Shown here: positions 35,023 through 46,575 of the stretch, piece after piece
How positions within the stretch are numbered: the stretch's first letter is position 1
Layout of the letters: each line of letters opens with the position of its first letter
Notes under the pieces: generated by a model
What the model saw: the letters and a program-made list of their open reading frames with translations, nothing else
Told to the model about the DNA's origin: nothing
Databases searched by the model: none
Position numbers and translations under genes: made by a program
Source: Plantago ovata
Taxonomy: Eukaryota; Streptophyta; Magnoliopsida; Lamiales; Plantaginaceae
Direction: 5' to 3'
DNA length: 64,000 bases
NCBI GenBank assembly: GCA_028274465.1
Contig: CM051457.1
Coordinates: forward strand, 10,071,908 to 10,135,907

Positions 35023-35325
35023 TTAAGCTATTAATAGCCTGTTGTCGTGAAGACCAATATTGGATGGAATAAGTGCAGCAGCAAAACGAGCTGAAAAGGA
35101 ACGAGAGACATTTTCTTCATCATCGCAGTACATGAAATCCTTGTCGTCGAAATTCTGAGAATAAGAGTTGGGATCATAAGCGAATGCCCTCAAATTCGAA
35201 CACTTGGACACTGATCTCTTGCTGTCTAATTTCTTCAACTTGTTCCACATCTGTTTCAAAATTTGAGGAGATTTAGAAGATCTTGAGCTGCTCATGTACA
35301 ATGTTGTTGACTGTTGAGGATCCAT
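35023..35325 (-). CDS. Small plant protein, cluster copy E (unknown function)
   Basis: Single exon, 100 residues, start MDPQQSTTLYMSSSRSSKS. Conserved blocks are PQILKQMWNKLKKLDSKRS (Trp of the first PQIW lost to Leu), FAYDPNSYSQNFDDKDF and VSRSFSARFAAA. It ends with a private tail IPSNIGLHDNRLLIA. With D it forms the more diverged half of the cluster. The frame is intact, and the TATA element is about 125 bases upstream. Confidence 0.72.
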   Translation of the reverse strand: MDPQQSTTLYMSSSRSSKSPQILKQMWNKLKKLDSKRSVSKCSNLRAFAYDPNSYSQNFDDKDFMYCDDEENVSRSFSARFAAALIPSNIGLHDNRLLIA

Positions 35326-35448
35326 TATTGTAGTACAATTTGGTATATGAAGCAAGTGGTAGTAGTTGATTGAGTTTACAAGTTTGAATGTGGATATAAT
35401 ATGTTTAGTTAGGCGTAGTAGTATTTAATTTTGTGTGTGTATGCCGTG

Positions 35449-35456
35449 TATATATA
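35449..35456 (-). promoter_or_regulatory. TATA box of copy E
   Basis: TATATATA on the minus strand, same relative place as in copies A-D. Confidence 0.5.
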
Positions 35457-37413
35457 CACGAGGCAGAAGTTGAGAAAGATCCAGTTGATTCCGAGTGTGC
35501 CTAACGTGAATGATTCACTTTACACGCCACAATTGTAGTGACAAAGTACACTTTTTCTTCAGAGTTCATACCATGGACAACACAGTGTGCAATACTATAT
35601 TTAATATATCTGGATATGATCTGATCTGATCTCTCACTTTTTCAATGCAAACTCTCTTTTCAGTTTCCTCTGTGCCTTCGTTTTCTAATTATAATTAATT
35701 ATATCATGAATATGTGGTTTCTGTCATATAATTTTCATACGATCCTAATGGACTAATAATTCCACGTATCTCTTAAAACTAGAACTAGATCTATACGTAC
35801 AAATATGTAACGTTAATTCATTTATGTTAATTTCCTTAAAAAAAATCCTTACAAAGCCCTCGCTGGTAGCAAAATAAGTAATTGTTAAACTTCACAATTT
35901 AATTTTGAGTTTGGATTTCGTACAACTTTGAAATTACAACTGAACCTCATGACATGCAGGCGATTTGAAAAGCATGCATGTATCTTACTATGATCTTATC
36001 ACAATTCATAATATACAATATTACCATTCAATTTTTTTATTGATCTCACCATCGATCTTATGTACTTTATGACTATGACCAACCTTATCTCACAATAAGT
36101 TGCTACAACTAAACAAGAAAGCATGACCTGGAAAGCCATTTTTCTTGCTTCAAAAGCTAGCTTTGTGAGTCGCCTCTTTTTCTTTACCTTATGTCATCAA
36201 CTAGTATATAATATCACGTCAAATTGGATGCAAATACATTTAGACACATATATACTACGGAGTACTAAGCATACAACTACTACGTACGTGATAAACCATG
36301 CTTATCGGGATTGACATTCGGAAACTCTGCGAATTTAACAAATGATAACAAAACCAATTTGCTTCGAAGTTAGCTTGAGACCGCACTACAATATCATCAT
36401 CCTTTTCCTGTCTAGATTTCCATTCGTGATCACTGGATATTTGACTCTAGTCCAGTCCAGAACTAGATTTCATTCAAATGTATACTTGGACTCATCCTAG
36501 ATGCAATTAACTAGATTTGGATTTGGTTGATGTGAACGCAAATCCAATCCAATTACGGGCACCTTCAAATTTAGATCAAAACCAAGGGTGACAGAACTTT
36601 CGAATTAGTGTATCTTTTTAAATCAAATTTCTTAAATTTTAAATAAGTATCTTGTTATAATATACCTCTTCATTCCCATTTTTCATTACTAATTTCGCCC
36701 CTGATCAAAACTAATGAAAATTACCCCAAAGGGCAAGATCAGTTAATTAATAAGGTGGATTAATATTTTCTTAGTCATAGGTCCAAAGCCGTAGGAATAA
36801 AATTATTATGTCGGCTCGTGGGGTCTACTCAGTCCACATCCAACCGGACGGCTACAGGTTTTGCGGGGTTCCAATGACCATTGATCGAGTTGGAAAACCG
36901 TTGCACCAAAAATTTCTCAAGCATCTTTCATATTATTCGTCTGAAATGGTGGCTCACATTATTAAAAAGGCCATATGCCGAATCACATTCACAACATATA
37001 CTTGAAATTTATTTGTGGAACTAGAAATGCTTTCTTAAGATAATAATAACGTGCCATTCTTTTTAACGTTTAATAAAAGGAAATAGTAATAAAGAAGAAA
37101 AAGATTCTTCCCATCAGAAGCTGCCGCCTGTGTTCTCACTACTACACTGCTATTCTCTTTATATAAAAAAAAGTTGGGAAAAAATTCTGAGAATGTATAG
37201 ATTCGCCTTTCAAATGCCCAAATCTTGATTTTCTTGAAAGAGAAAACAGAATATAACGTGGAATGTATAATATGATCTCTTCTGTTCTATACTAGTAAAG
37301 GTGATGCCAAAAGCAATACCTTTCTGTGAATCAATTCCAACCTCTTTACCAAACAAGACCACCAAGAAACTAACCCTTTTCTTCTCATCCCTTCCTTCCA
37401 TTGCTTTCTCTTC
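35457..37413. other. Intergenic region with remnant distal block
   Basis: No gene is supported. About 36031-36180 is the distal block of copy E in decayed form (AAGAAAGCATGACCTGGAAAG, CCATTTTTCTTGCTTCAAAA, GTGAGTCGCC). A 65-codon plus frame at 36808-37005 has no recognisable family and no conserved context. From 37080 the sequence becomes the promoter of the gene at 37500. Confidence 0.5.
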
Positions 37414-37422
37414 CTATATATT
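37414..37422 (+). promoter_or_regulatory. TATA box of the serine-rich-type protein gene
   Basis: CTATATATT about 85 bases before the start codon, followed by a CA-rich and CTCTCTCT leader typical of plant 5' UTRs. Confidence 0.65.
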
Positions 37423-37499
37423 CCCACACCCACACTTCTCATTCCAGTTCACAAAACAAATTCAACCCTACTCTCTCTTAGAAACCAACGGGGAAGAAG

Positions 37500-37751
37500 A
37501 TGTGCTACCCAGCTTCACACTGGCTAACCGTTTACAACTCCGCCAACAGGCACAGGGTCGTACCATTTGCCACAGCCACACAAGGCGAGAGACAAGAAGG
37601 TGTTAATAGTACTGTTAACGGGTTTGCTCAGGGAGGTAGAACTATTAAGGCATGCCTGTGTTCACCTACCACCCATCCAGGTTCGTTCAGGTGTAGGCTG
37701 CATCACAGAAACTATCAGTGGGTTAGTCGACTAGTAGCCAAGGCTAGTTAG
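37500..37751 (+). CDS. Small serine-rich-type plant protein (CSPTxHPGSFRC motif)
   Basis: Single exon, 83 residues. The core CLCSPTTHPGSFRCRLHH near the C-terminus is the signature of a plant family annotated as serine-rich protein-related; its function is unknown. The two Cys and the His residues suggest a small metal-binding or disulfide unit, which is inference. The N-terminus (MCYPASHWLTVYNSANRH) has no signal peptide. This member is short and not especially Ser-rich. A TATA box and leader precede it, and an AATAAAG lies about 110 bases after the stop, so it looks like a complete expressed gene. Confidence 0.75.
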   Translation: MCYPASHWLTVYNSANRHRVVPFATATQGERQEGVNSTVNGFAQGGRTIKACLCSPTTHPGSFRCRLHHRNYQWVSRLVAKAS

Positions 37752-38704
37752 TAATACCGAGGGTAAAGAACCTCGGCTATGGTGTACAAACTCCTAGGAT
37801 GAATGAAATCACCTGGAATTTACTCTGTGGGTGACTGTAATGTTGTGGGTGAGTTTGCAAAATAAAGTTGATTCATAACAAAAAAAGGACAAGTTAATCA
37901 ATAATCAAGGAAAGAAAGAAGCAATCTTCCCCCCTTGTATATTAGGGTTTTTATACTTGCACCCTTGAGAAGCTTAAAATTTTAGTACTTGTTGCACTTC
38001 ATATGATATTTAAGTAGAATATCAACATAACTTGGTCAGTAGGCAAAACAGAGCTTTTTAGTGAGATGAGGAAGCGATTGTAATCAATACATGACACACT
38101 CGGAATTCCATATTTATACCCCACCAGGGTTTACATGATACAGGGGTCACACTACTAGTTGACCCGCTCACAGTACATGTTCAGAAAGTAACAGAAATAG
38201 CCAATATAGTATGTGATTATATGTAATATCAGAAATAAGGTTTTGGATATCTACGATATAATATATGAGAATAAGGTTGTGGATTTCTAATAATAAGGTT
38301 GTGGATTTCTAATATAATAAATCTGTACAAATATCTGATCCCAGACGTTGACGGTTGCCTATACATCTGCCTGATTACATGAGCCATGGAAATCACGCTG
38401 TTTCTATCAGTTGGCTGATGACGAGACACAGGTAGCTGCATTTCCTAATTTACTCTGCGAAAGCTGTTAAAACATCCAATGATTCATTAGAATACACATT
38501 AAAGTATCTTGTCACAACTCCAGGGTCAGGACACCGATACAGTATGGAAAGAAAAAAGTGATTATATAAAGCATATTAGAACAAGAAAATTGCATAGCAT
38601 TGTCTGCACAGCCTAATGGTAGTGTGGGGTCCATATATACAGGTTAACTACCATTTGCTACTTCGTTTCTCCATTCTGTTTGTGTTATTTATTTAGTACT
38701 CGTA
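37752..38704. other. Spacer between converging genes
   Basis: Holds the 3' UTR of the serine-rich-type gene and the 3' side of the LEA_2 gene. A 22-base direct repeat, ATAAGGTTGTGGATTTCTAA, is present around 38270-38315. No other gene is seen. Confidence 0.5.
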
Positions 38705-41559
38705 TTATGCTAAAAAGTTTATACAGTTAAGATGTGAATAAGCAATCAGTCCAAAATATAAGCAATTGCTTACCAGAGGATAGCAATTCTGATGAGTAAT
38801 AGTTTGGTTGCGTGTATTTACAACAACTTCACATGATATCTTTGCCTGTATCATAACACAAAGAGAACGATATCAGATGAATATGAACTGTAGATTACAG
38901 ATTGTGAAAGTCCAAGGAAGCATTCAAATATTTAAACTCTAGTTTGAGGAGTTGGGAACATTGATTCAATAATAAAACAATATGTTAGGCAGAAATGTCT
39001 AAAAGTACATGTTAACATAATATAAGCCAGCATTTCATGTGTCAGCATGACAAAAGCTACATACAAAAACAGTTGGATTTCAATGCATCTAAATTGCATG
39101 GACATGTATAATTTCTCAAACATTTATTTTTGTGTTTCTCAACTTTGAATTAACTAGCAGGAAAGTTTTATTCTTATCATATTTATACTAACTCCATAGT
39201 GATCCATTTTTGTATAACATCTGTGCCCAGTTGAAAAAAGGCTAGTAGCCAACTCAATACTTTTCCCATACCAGATCCCTACGAATTGAAGCTTATTTGA
39301 GCAAATAATAAATGCTCGCTATCTATTGAATCATGCATGGGGATTGAAACACAAGAACTGAAAGCAAAACGAATCACTCTTCTGAAAGAATGTAAGACGA
39401 AAAACAGGGATAGCACAAGTACCAAGCAGTATGAAAACCCTCTGCCTGTAAACTAGAGAATGACAAGTAACCAATATTAGGTCCAACACTCAGCAGAAAT
39501 GCGTAAAAAAGAACATCAGCTGTCCTCAACACTAACAGGTGTTGCTCTTCGGAATATTTTGAACAAGATTTACCTAAATCACATTTCATTCAATTAAAAG
39601 TATAATTCACATAAGATTTATCACAAAAACATATACCTCTTACAACTAAACTTCTATACCTAATTGTTTACTCTGAAAGGTCTAACTACACATCTACAGC
39701 CCACCTCCTGAACACACGCCACAGAAAGTTTTCCATCTAGTTTAGAATTTTTGAATTGCTACCTTATTCAATATATCTGTGCACGGTGCTCAGCAAGAAC
39801 CCAGGAAAGTGATTTTCATATCTATAACTATCCCATTAGCAACAGAACACTAAGCAACTATGAATGTGAACATATGATATAAAGATGTCACAGAGCTATA
39901 TTGGGGAATAGATGAAGCAGCTACCACTTGCGTATTTCATACTACATACAACCGTATGGTAGATCAGATGAAACCAATTATCAACTACACAACCTCTAAC
40001 GTTGCTATCTAAGTCATTTTGTTGAAAGAGAAAAACTGGGAAACAAGATTATTGGATTAAAAGGTCAAATTTATTTAGTCAACAACAACCTTCATAGCTG
40101 AAAGGTCAGCTGAGGGCATGGGGCAACAAACCAGACATATGAATGCAGTAAGAGTCACAAACCAGATGCAAGTTGACACCTTCTAGCAGCTAACTCACTA
40201 TATTTTTAATCACAGTTTTTATATATCTACATAACGTATTCACAACTAACATTTATTTACATTTGACTGTAACATTATCAAAAATTCAAGAATGACGCGG
40301 ACTATATCTAGGAAATTCTATTTACTATGCAAGTATAAGGAGTATTTGTAACTTCTCTCTCTAAGCCATACATCAATTTAAGTTCAAAAGGTTGGTGCTG
40401 AGGCATGACAAATCTCATTATGCCCGGTTCCACAACATGCCATCAGAAAACCAATTTGTGGGTACACCGGATGAATGATAAGCACGGTCCAACTAAAGTC
40501 GGTTCCACTAAAATTTTATGTTAACAGACAGAGAGTAATCAGCCTACAAAAATGTACCAGCTAGATAACCATATGACTGAAACACAATCATTCAAAGTAT
40601 GTCCCATACAGCATGCAATTACATTGAAATAGGGCTTCATTTACTAGTTAGTTTAGGATTAAAAAAAGTATAGGTGAAAGAAGTTAATCAAGGGAAATAT
40701 CCGGGAATCGAAAAGTAGTGTTTCTCACATGATATGTCCCAATGCGAGACATGCCTGGGGAATTTGTTCCAATGCAGTATCTAACAATGTCAACCATATT
40801 CTAAAAAAAATTGCACTATATTCCAATATACTCTGTAAAGAACATTCCTCATTACTCCAACTTGGTTTAAGCAGAAGCCAATAGAAACAAACTAAGTTAG
40901 ATAAATAATGCAAAACAAGCAAGACATGAGCTGAAATTACAGTAAAGAAGAGTAATTTGATTTAATCAATCAAACAAATAATTAATTGATTAATTAATTA
41001 CCTTGAGAGGCAAGTCAAAGGAGAAAACCCCAAGATTGGCCTTGATCTCCGAAACAGTGTCAAACGCGATCGAACCAGTGGCCAAGTCTTCCAGCAACAA
41101 AATCACATCACTCAAAACCTCCACCGCATCCAACCGGAGCGTGGCCTTAACGCAAGAGTAGCCACGCGGCTCAACTCGCCCACCGTCCGACGTGGCAGAC
41201 CCTAGCTTATTTCCCCTATATCGAATCCCCACCACCAGCGAATCGTAATCGATGGAGTAGAAATCTCTGTTACGAATCCTAATTGTTAAGTCAAGCTCCG
41301 CGTCGATCGAGAGCGGCTGCGCGTGGAATTGGAGGCGATTGAGGCTTAGGTGAGCTACGGTGAGGTCTGGGTCAGAGGGCCAGAAGACGTAGGCGGCGGC
41401 GAGGAGGAAGAGGAAGGAGACGGTGGATAAGGAGATAGCGAGGCGGCGGCGCCAGGTGGTGCGGTGGCGGCGTGGGTAGGGAGGTAAAACGATGACGTAT
41501 TGAGGGGGTTGGGAGATGAAAGGCTGGTGATAGGATGGGGTTTCTTCTGCGGCCGTCAT
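38705..41559 (-). CDS. NHL / LEA_2-domain membrane protein
   Basis: Exon 1 is 41559-41002 (186 codons). It encodes a cytosolic N-terminus with Pro/Tyr-rich and basic stretches (YPRRHRTTWRRR), one membrane span at residues 40-60 and the start of a LEA_2 domain with RIRNRDFYSIDYDSL. After a 2.16-kb intron, exon 2 starts at 38845 with AKISCEVVVNTRNQTITHQNC, the usual end of such proteins. The 3' end is uncertain: a donor at 38774/38773 is possible, or the frame reads on to a stop at 38705 adding 22 unusual residues. Family members (NDR1/HIN1-like) sit in the plasma membrane and are linked to defence or water stress; the role of this one is unknown. Confidence 0.82.
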
Positions 41560-42176
41560 TGTGGTGTAGTACTACTGTAGAAAACCAGGCGAGGGAAGAC
41601 GAAGATGGTTTCAAGTGATGGAGTGAAGTGAGAGTTAAGTTTATTGCTATGTGATGTGCCCTTGTGTTGTTTGGTTTCATTTCACCAGGTGTTTTCGTGT
41701 TGGTATTAAGCTTACACCAACCCCCACTTGGTTTCTTCCATTTCTTTTTTTTACCCTTTTTTTTCATCACATACAACTGTACAAGTATACCCGAATGTTT
41801 GGCTCCCTTTTTATTTTTTATGCTTCATTTTTAGAAATTCCCAATTCACATCAATTAAAAAAAGAGAGATAAGAAAACGCAAATTCTCAGGAAAGACGGT
41901 CTTTAATATAGACGGTACCATTATGCAATTTACCAACAAGATCTTATAATCAGTAAAAAATTCGGTGGTATAAATGTAATAAACTACAAATAGAAGTCCT
42001 TTTAGCAAATTACCATTTTCTTTCTTCTAAATCTATCAGATACAGATCGATACTTTTCTTTCTTTTATCTCTTTTTCTCTGTTTTGGGTTTAGTTTCTCA
42101 CTTCACACAGCTCCGTTATCTTCTTCTTCACCTTCACCTGAATCATCATCTCCAACTCGCTAGACAACAAGAAGAA
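41560..42176. other. Promoter region between the LEA_2 gene and the eIF3d fragment
   Basis: The first 150 bases are the leader of the minus-strand LEA_2 gene. After 42040 a CTTTCTTTTATCTC-type leader precedes the eIF3d fragment and may be its captured 5' UTR. No other gene. Confidence 0.5.
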
Positions 42177-42376
42177 ATGGTAAGCTTCGATTCAACGCCG
42201 ATGGCTGGGGCCCTCCAGATTCCACCGCCGCCACCGTCCCCTTCGCACCTTTCTCCCGCTGCGAGAAGCTCGGCCATATTGCTGATTGGACCCGATCCGG
42301 CAACCAAAACCGAACCGGTGCCAAGGGCCACCACCACGGCGCTGATTCGCCTTCGATTTCACCGGTGATGGACATC
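42177..42376 (+). pseudogene. Captured N-terminal fragment of translation factor eIF3d
   Basis: One frame from about 42197 reads NADGWGPPDSTAATVPFAP and then FSRCEKLGHIADWTR, which are the conserved N-terminal sequences of eukaryotic initiation factor 3 subunit d (plant form DGWGPPD...PFAPFSR.DKLG+IADWTR). The ATG at 42177 (ATGGTAAGCTTC) fits the eIF3d start, but a short deletion puts it out of frame with this stretch. After GAKGHHHGADSPSIS the similarity stops and the frame ends. So it is about 60 codons of a protein normally near 570 residues. There is no poly(A) and no intron evidence to decide between DNA capture and retrocopy. Confidence 0.75.
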
Positions 42377-42559
42377 TTTATTGTTGATTCTTATGTTTAG
42401 TTTAGATAGATTCTATTGGTTTCGTTGTGTATCTCCGCAAATGGGGGATGATGATGATATGTTGACTTCCAGTAATTACTACAACTAATTATGATGGGAC
42501 CTTTAATGATGACGGAACAAAATGGGGATGATGATGATGACTTACACTAATTACTACTA

Positions 42560-42715
42560 CTAATTATGAAAGACAAGTAATTAGTAGTAGTGATAGTAGT
42601 AGTAGTAAATAGTATTTTTTTTGGTATTAGTAGTAAGTAGTATTAGTAGTACTAGTAGTTTGTAATTATTTTAAATAGTCTAATTTTAAGTAGTACTAGT
42701 AGCTTATTATATTAC
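42560..42715. repeat. AGT/TAG trinucleotide-rich tract
   Basis: Imperfect (AGT)n and related triplets broken by TTTTTTTTGG and AAATAG. It directly precedes the long tandem array. Confidence 0.8.
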
Positions 42716-45700
42716 TTTAATATGATGGAAAAAATTGAATACATTTTTTCTTTCCGTATTTGAGATCATGGGATGTTAAACTGAAATCATGGGATGTTAA
42801 AGTGAAATCATGGGATATATAGTTGATATGATAGAAAAAATTGAATACTTTTTTCTTCCGGTTTTTGAGATCATGGGATGTTAAAGTGAAATCATGGCAT
42901 GTTAAAGTGAAATCATGGCATGTTAAAGTGAAATCATGGATATATAGTTGATACGATGGAAAAAATTGAATACTTTTTTTGTTCCCGTTTTTGAGATCAT
43001 GGGATGTTAAATTGAAATCATGGGATGTTAAAGTGAAATCATGGGATATATAGTTGATATGATGGAAAAAATTGAATACTTTTTTCTTCCCGTTTTTTAG
43101 ATCATGGGATGTGAAAGTGAAATCATGGGATATATAGTTGATATGATGAAAAAAATTGAATACTTTTTTTCTTCTTGTTTTTGAGATCATGGGATGTTAA
43201 GGTGAAATCATGGGATATATAGTTGCTATGATGGAAAAAATTGAATACTTTTTTTATTCCTGTTTTTTAGACCATGGGATGTTAAAGTGAAATCATGGGA
43301 TGTTAAATTGAAATCATGGGATGTTAAAGTCAAATCATGGCATGTTAAAGTCAAATCATGGCATGTTAAAGTGAAATCATGGAAAAAATTTGAATACTTT
43401 TTTTATTCCCGTTTTTTAGACCATGGGATGTTAAAGTGAAATCATGGGATGTTAAATTGAAATCATGAGATATTAAAGTCAAATCATGGCATGTTAAAGT
43501 GAAATCATGGGATATATAGTTACTAATTATTTTGATTAATGAAATTGTTGTAAATTGTACTCCCTCCATTTTGGTTGAGATCATTGTAAAGTGAAATCAT
43601 GGGATGTTAAAGTCAAATCATGGCATGTAAAAGTGAAATTATGGGATATATTGTTGATATGATTTTTCTTCTTCCCGTTTTTGAGATCATGAGATGTTAA
43701 AGTGAAATCATGGGATATATAGTTGATATGATTTTATTTCTTCCTGTTTTTGAAATCATGGGATGTTAAAGTGAAATCATGGGATATATAGTTGATATGA
43801 TGGAAAAAATTGAATACTTTTTTTTTTCCGTTTTTGAGATCATGGGATGTTAAATTGAAATCATGGGATGTTAAAGTGAAATCATGGCATGTAAAAGTGA
43901 AACATGGGATATATAGTTGATATGATTTTATTTCTTCCTGTTTTTGAAATCATGGGATGTTAAACTGAAATCATGGGATATATAGTTGATATGATAGAAA
44001 AAATTGAATACTTTTTTTCTTCCCGTATTTGAGGTCATGGGATGTTAAAGTGAAATCATGGGATGTTAAAGTGAAATCATGGCATGTTAAAGTGAAATCA
44101 TGGATATATAGTTGATACGATGGAAAAAATTGAATACTTTTTTTGTTCCCGTTTTTGAGATCATGGGATGTTAAATTGAAATCATGGGATATATAGTTGA
44201 TATGATGGAAAAAATTGAATACTTTTTTCTTCCCGTTTTTTAGATCATGGGATGTTAAAGTGAAATCATGGGATATATAGTTGATATGATGAAAAAAATT
44301 GAATACTTTTTTTCTTCTTGTTTTTGAGATCATGGGATGTTAAGGTGAAATCATGGGATATATAGTTGATATGATGGAAAAAATTGAATACTTTTTTTAT
44401 TTCTGTTTTTTAGACCATGGGATGTTAAAGTGAAATCATGGGATGTTAAATTGAAATCATGGGATGTTAAACTGAAATCATGGGATATATAGTTGATATG
44501 ATGGAAAAAATTTGAATACTTTTTTTATTCCCGTTTTTTAGACCATGGGATGTTAAAGTGAAATCATGGGATGTTAAAGTCAAATCATGGCATGTTAAAG
44601 TGAAATCATGGGATATATAGTTACTAATTATTTTGATTAATGAAATTGTTGTAAATTGTACTCCCTCCATTTTGGTTGAGATCATTGTAAAGTGAAATCA
44701 TGGGATGTTAAAGTCAAATCATGGCATGTAAAAGTGAAATTATGGGATATATTGTTGATATGATTTTTCTTCTTCCCGTTTTTGAGATCATGGGATGTTA
44801 AAGTGAAATAATGGGATATATAGTTGATATGATTTTATTTCTTCCTATTTTTGAAATCATGGGATGTTAAAGTGAAATCATGGGATATATAGTTGATATG
44901 ATGAAAAAAATTGAATACTTTTTTTCTTCCCGTTTTTGAGATCATGGGATGTTAAATTGAAATCATGGGATGTTAAAGTGAAATTATGACATGTAAAAGT
45001 GAAATCATGGGATATATAGTTGATATGATTTTATTTCTTCCTGTTTTTTAAATCATGGGATGTTAAAGTGAAATCATGGGATATATAGTTGATATGATGG
45101 AAAAAATTGAATACTTTTTTTTTTTCCGTTTTTGAGATCATGGGATGTTAAATTGAAATCATGGGATGTTAAAGTGAAATCATGGCATGTAAAAGTGAAA
45201 TCATGGGATATATAGTTGATATGATTTTATTTCTTCCTGTTTTTGAAATCATGGGATGTTAAAGTGAAATCATGGGATATATAGTTGATATGATAGAAAA
45301 AATTGAATACTTTTTTTTCTTCCCGTATTTGAGGTCATGGATATTAAAGTGAAATCATGGGATGTTAAAGTCAAATCATGGCATGTAAAATTGAAATCAT
45401 GGGATATATAGTTGATATGATTTTTTTTCTTCCTATTTTTGAGATCATGGGATGTTAAAGTGAAATCATGGGATGTTAAAGTCAAATCATGAGATATATA
45501 GTTGATATGATGGAAAAAATTGAATATTTTTTTTCTTCCTGTTTTTGAAATTATGGGATGTTAAAGTGAAATCATGGGATGTTTAACTCAAATCATTGGA
45601 TTTATCGTTGATATGATGGTAAAAATTGAATACTTTTTTTCTTCCCGTTTTTGAGATCATGGGATGTTAAAGTGAAATCATGGGATGTTAAAGTGAAATC

Positions 45701-45830
45701 ATGGCATGTAGAAGTGAAATCATGGGATATATAGTTGATATAATTTTTTTTTCTTCCTGTTTTTGATATCATGGAATGTTAAAGTGAAATCATGGGATGT
45801 ATTGTTGAGATCATGGGATATATGCTAGAG
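42716..45830. repeat. 3.1-kb tandem array of ATCATGGGAT units with higher-order structure
   Basis: The basic unit is roughly 85-110 bases: TTTTTGAGATCATGGGATG, one to four copies of the 21-base subunit AAATCATGGGATGTTAAAGTG, then GGATATATAGTTGATATGAT, GGAAAAAATTGAATAC and a T-run with CTTCCCG. At least twenty units occur. A larger duplication of about 1.1 kb is also present: the segment around 43366-43600 recurs at 44467-44701 (offset 1101), each holding one CTCCCTCCATTTTGG word. The minus strand stays open for up to 157 codons in places because subunits are multiples of three; this is not a gene. Confidence 0.9.
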
Positions 45831-46302
45831 ATCATGAGAAATATTTCTGAACGTAAATTTATCATCAAATCTACATAAATCTACTTTTAGATGCCAAATC
45901 TAACATTTATCACCAACAAACTTCGACCTAAACACATACCTACATAAATCTAGATGCAAACAACTTTAACAACGTCGATTCAAACACAAATCTATATAAC
46001 ACTTAGATGCAAACGACTATAAAAAAAAAAAAAAAAAAAAAACAGAGCACCGCTAAATGTGATATCATGGGATGTATTGTTGAGATCATGGGACATATGC
46101 CAGATATAATGGAAAATATTTCTGAACGTAAATTTATCATCAAATCTACATAAATCTACTTTTAGATGCCAAATCTAACATTTATCATCAACAAACTTCG
46201 TCCTAAACACATACCTACATAAATCTAGATGCAAACAACTTTAACAACGTCGATTCAAACACAAATCTATATAAAACCTAGATGCAAACGACTATAAAAA
46301 AA
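45831..46302. repeat. Two larger tandem units at the right edge of the array
   Basis: A unit of about 250 bases, with CTGAACGTAAATTTATCATC, AGATGCCAAATCTAACATTT, AACGTCGATTCAAACACAAA and an A-run, is complete at about 45840-46085 and repeated from 46109. The second copy is cut at its A-run by the CACTA element and resumes at 50273 with AAACAGAGCACCGCGAAATG. Confidence 0.88.
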
Positions 46303-46315
46303 CACTACAAAAAAT

Positions 46316-46575
46316 CAGAACTTTACCGACGGATAAAATGACGGATTTTATCCGTCGGTAAATAGCGACGGATCGGTGTCTCTTAGCGACGGATGACGGA
46401 TAACGAACAAAGTTGACCACTTTGTTCGTCATCCGTCGCTAATAGTTTTTTATCCGTCGGTATCTTAGCGACGGATAACTTATCCGTCGCTATATATTAA
46501 GAAAAAATAAAAAAAAAAAATTAAATTACACTTACCGACGGATAAGCGTATCCGTCGGTAAGCTCCATTTATACC
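46316..46575. repeat. Left subterminal repeats of the CACTA element
   Basis: TACCGACGGATAA and its complement TTATCCGTCGGTA (also GCGACGGAT forms) occur about ten times in both directions, spaced 10-40 bases apart. Such clusters are where TnpA-type proteins bind in En/Spm elements. Confidence 0.88.

Noticed and set aside
36808-37005. 65-codon plus frame MSARGVYSVHIQPDGY...
   Set aside because: No family, promoter or repeat in the neighbourhood supports it.
42717-45485. Long minus-strand open frames rich in TSHDFTL and ISHDF
   Set aside because: They come from tandem subunits whose length is a multiple of three; no start context, no family and no conservation other than the repeat.
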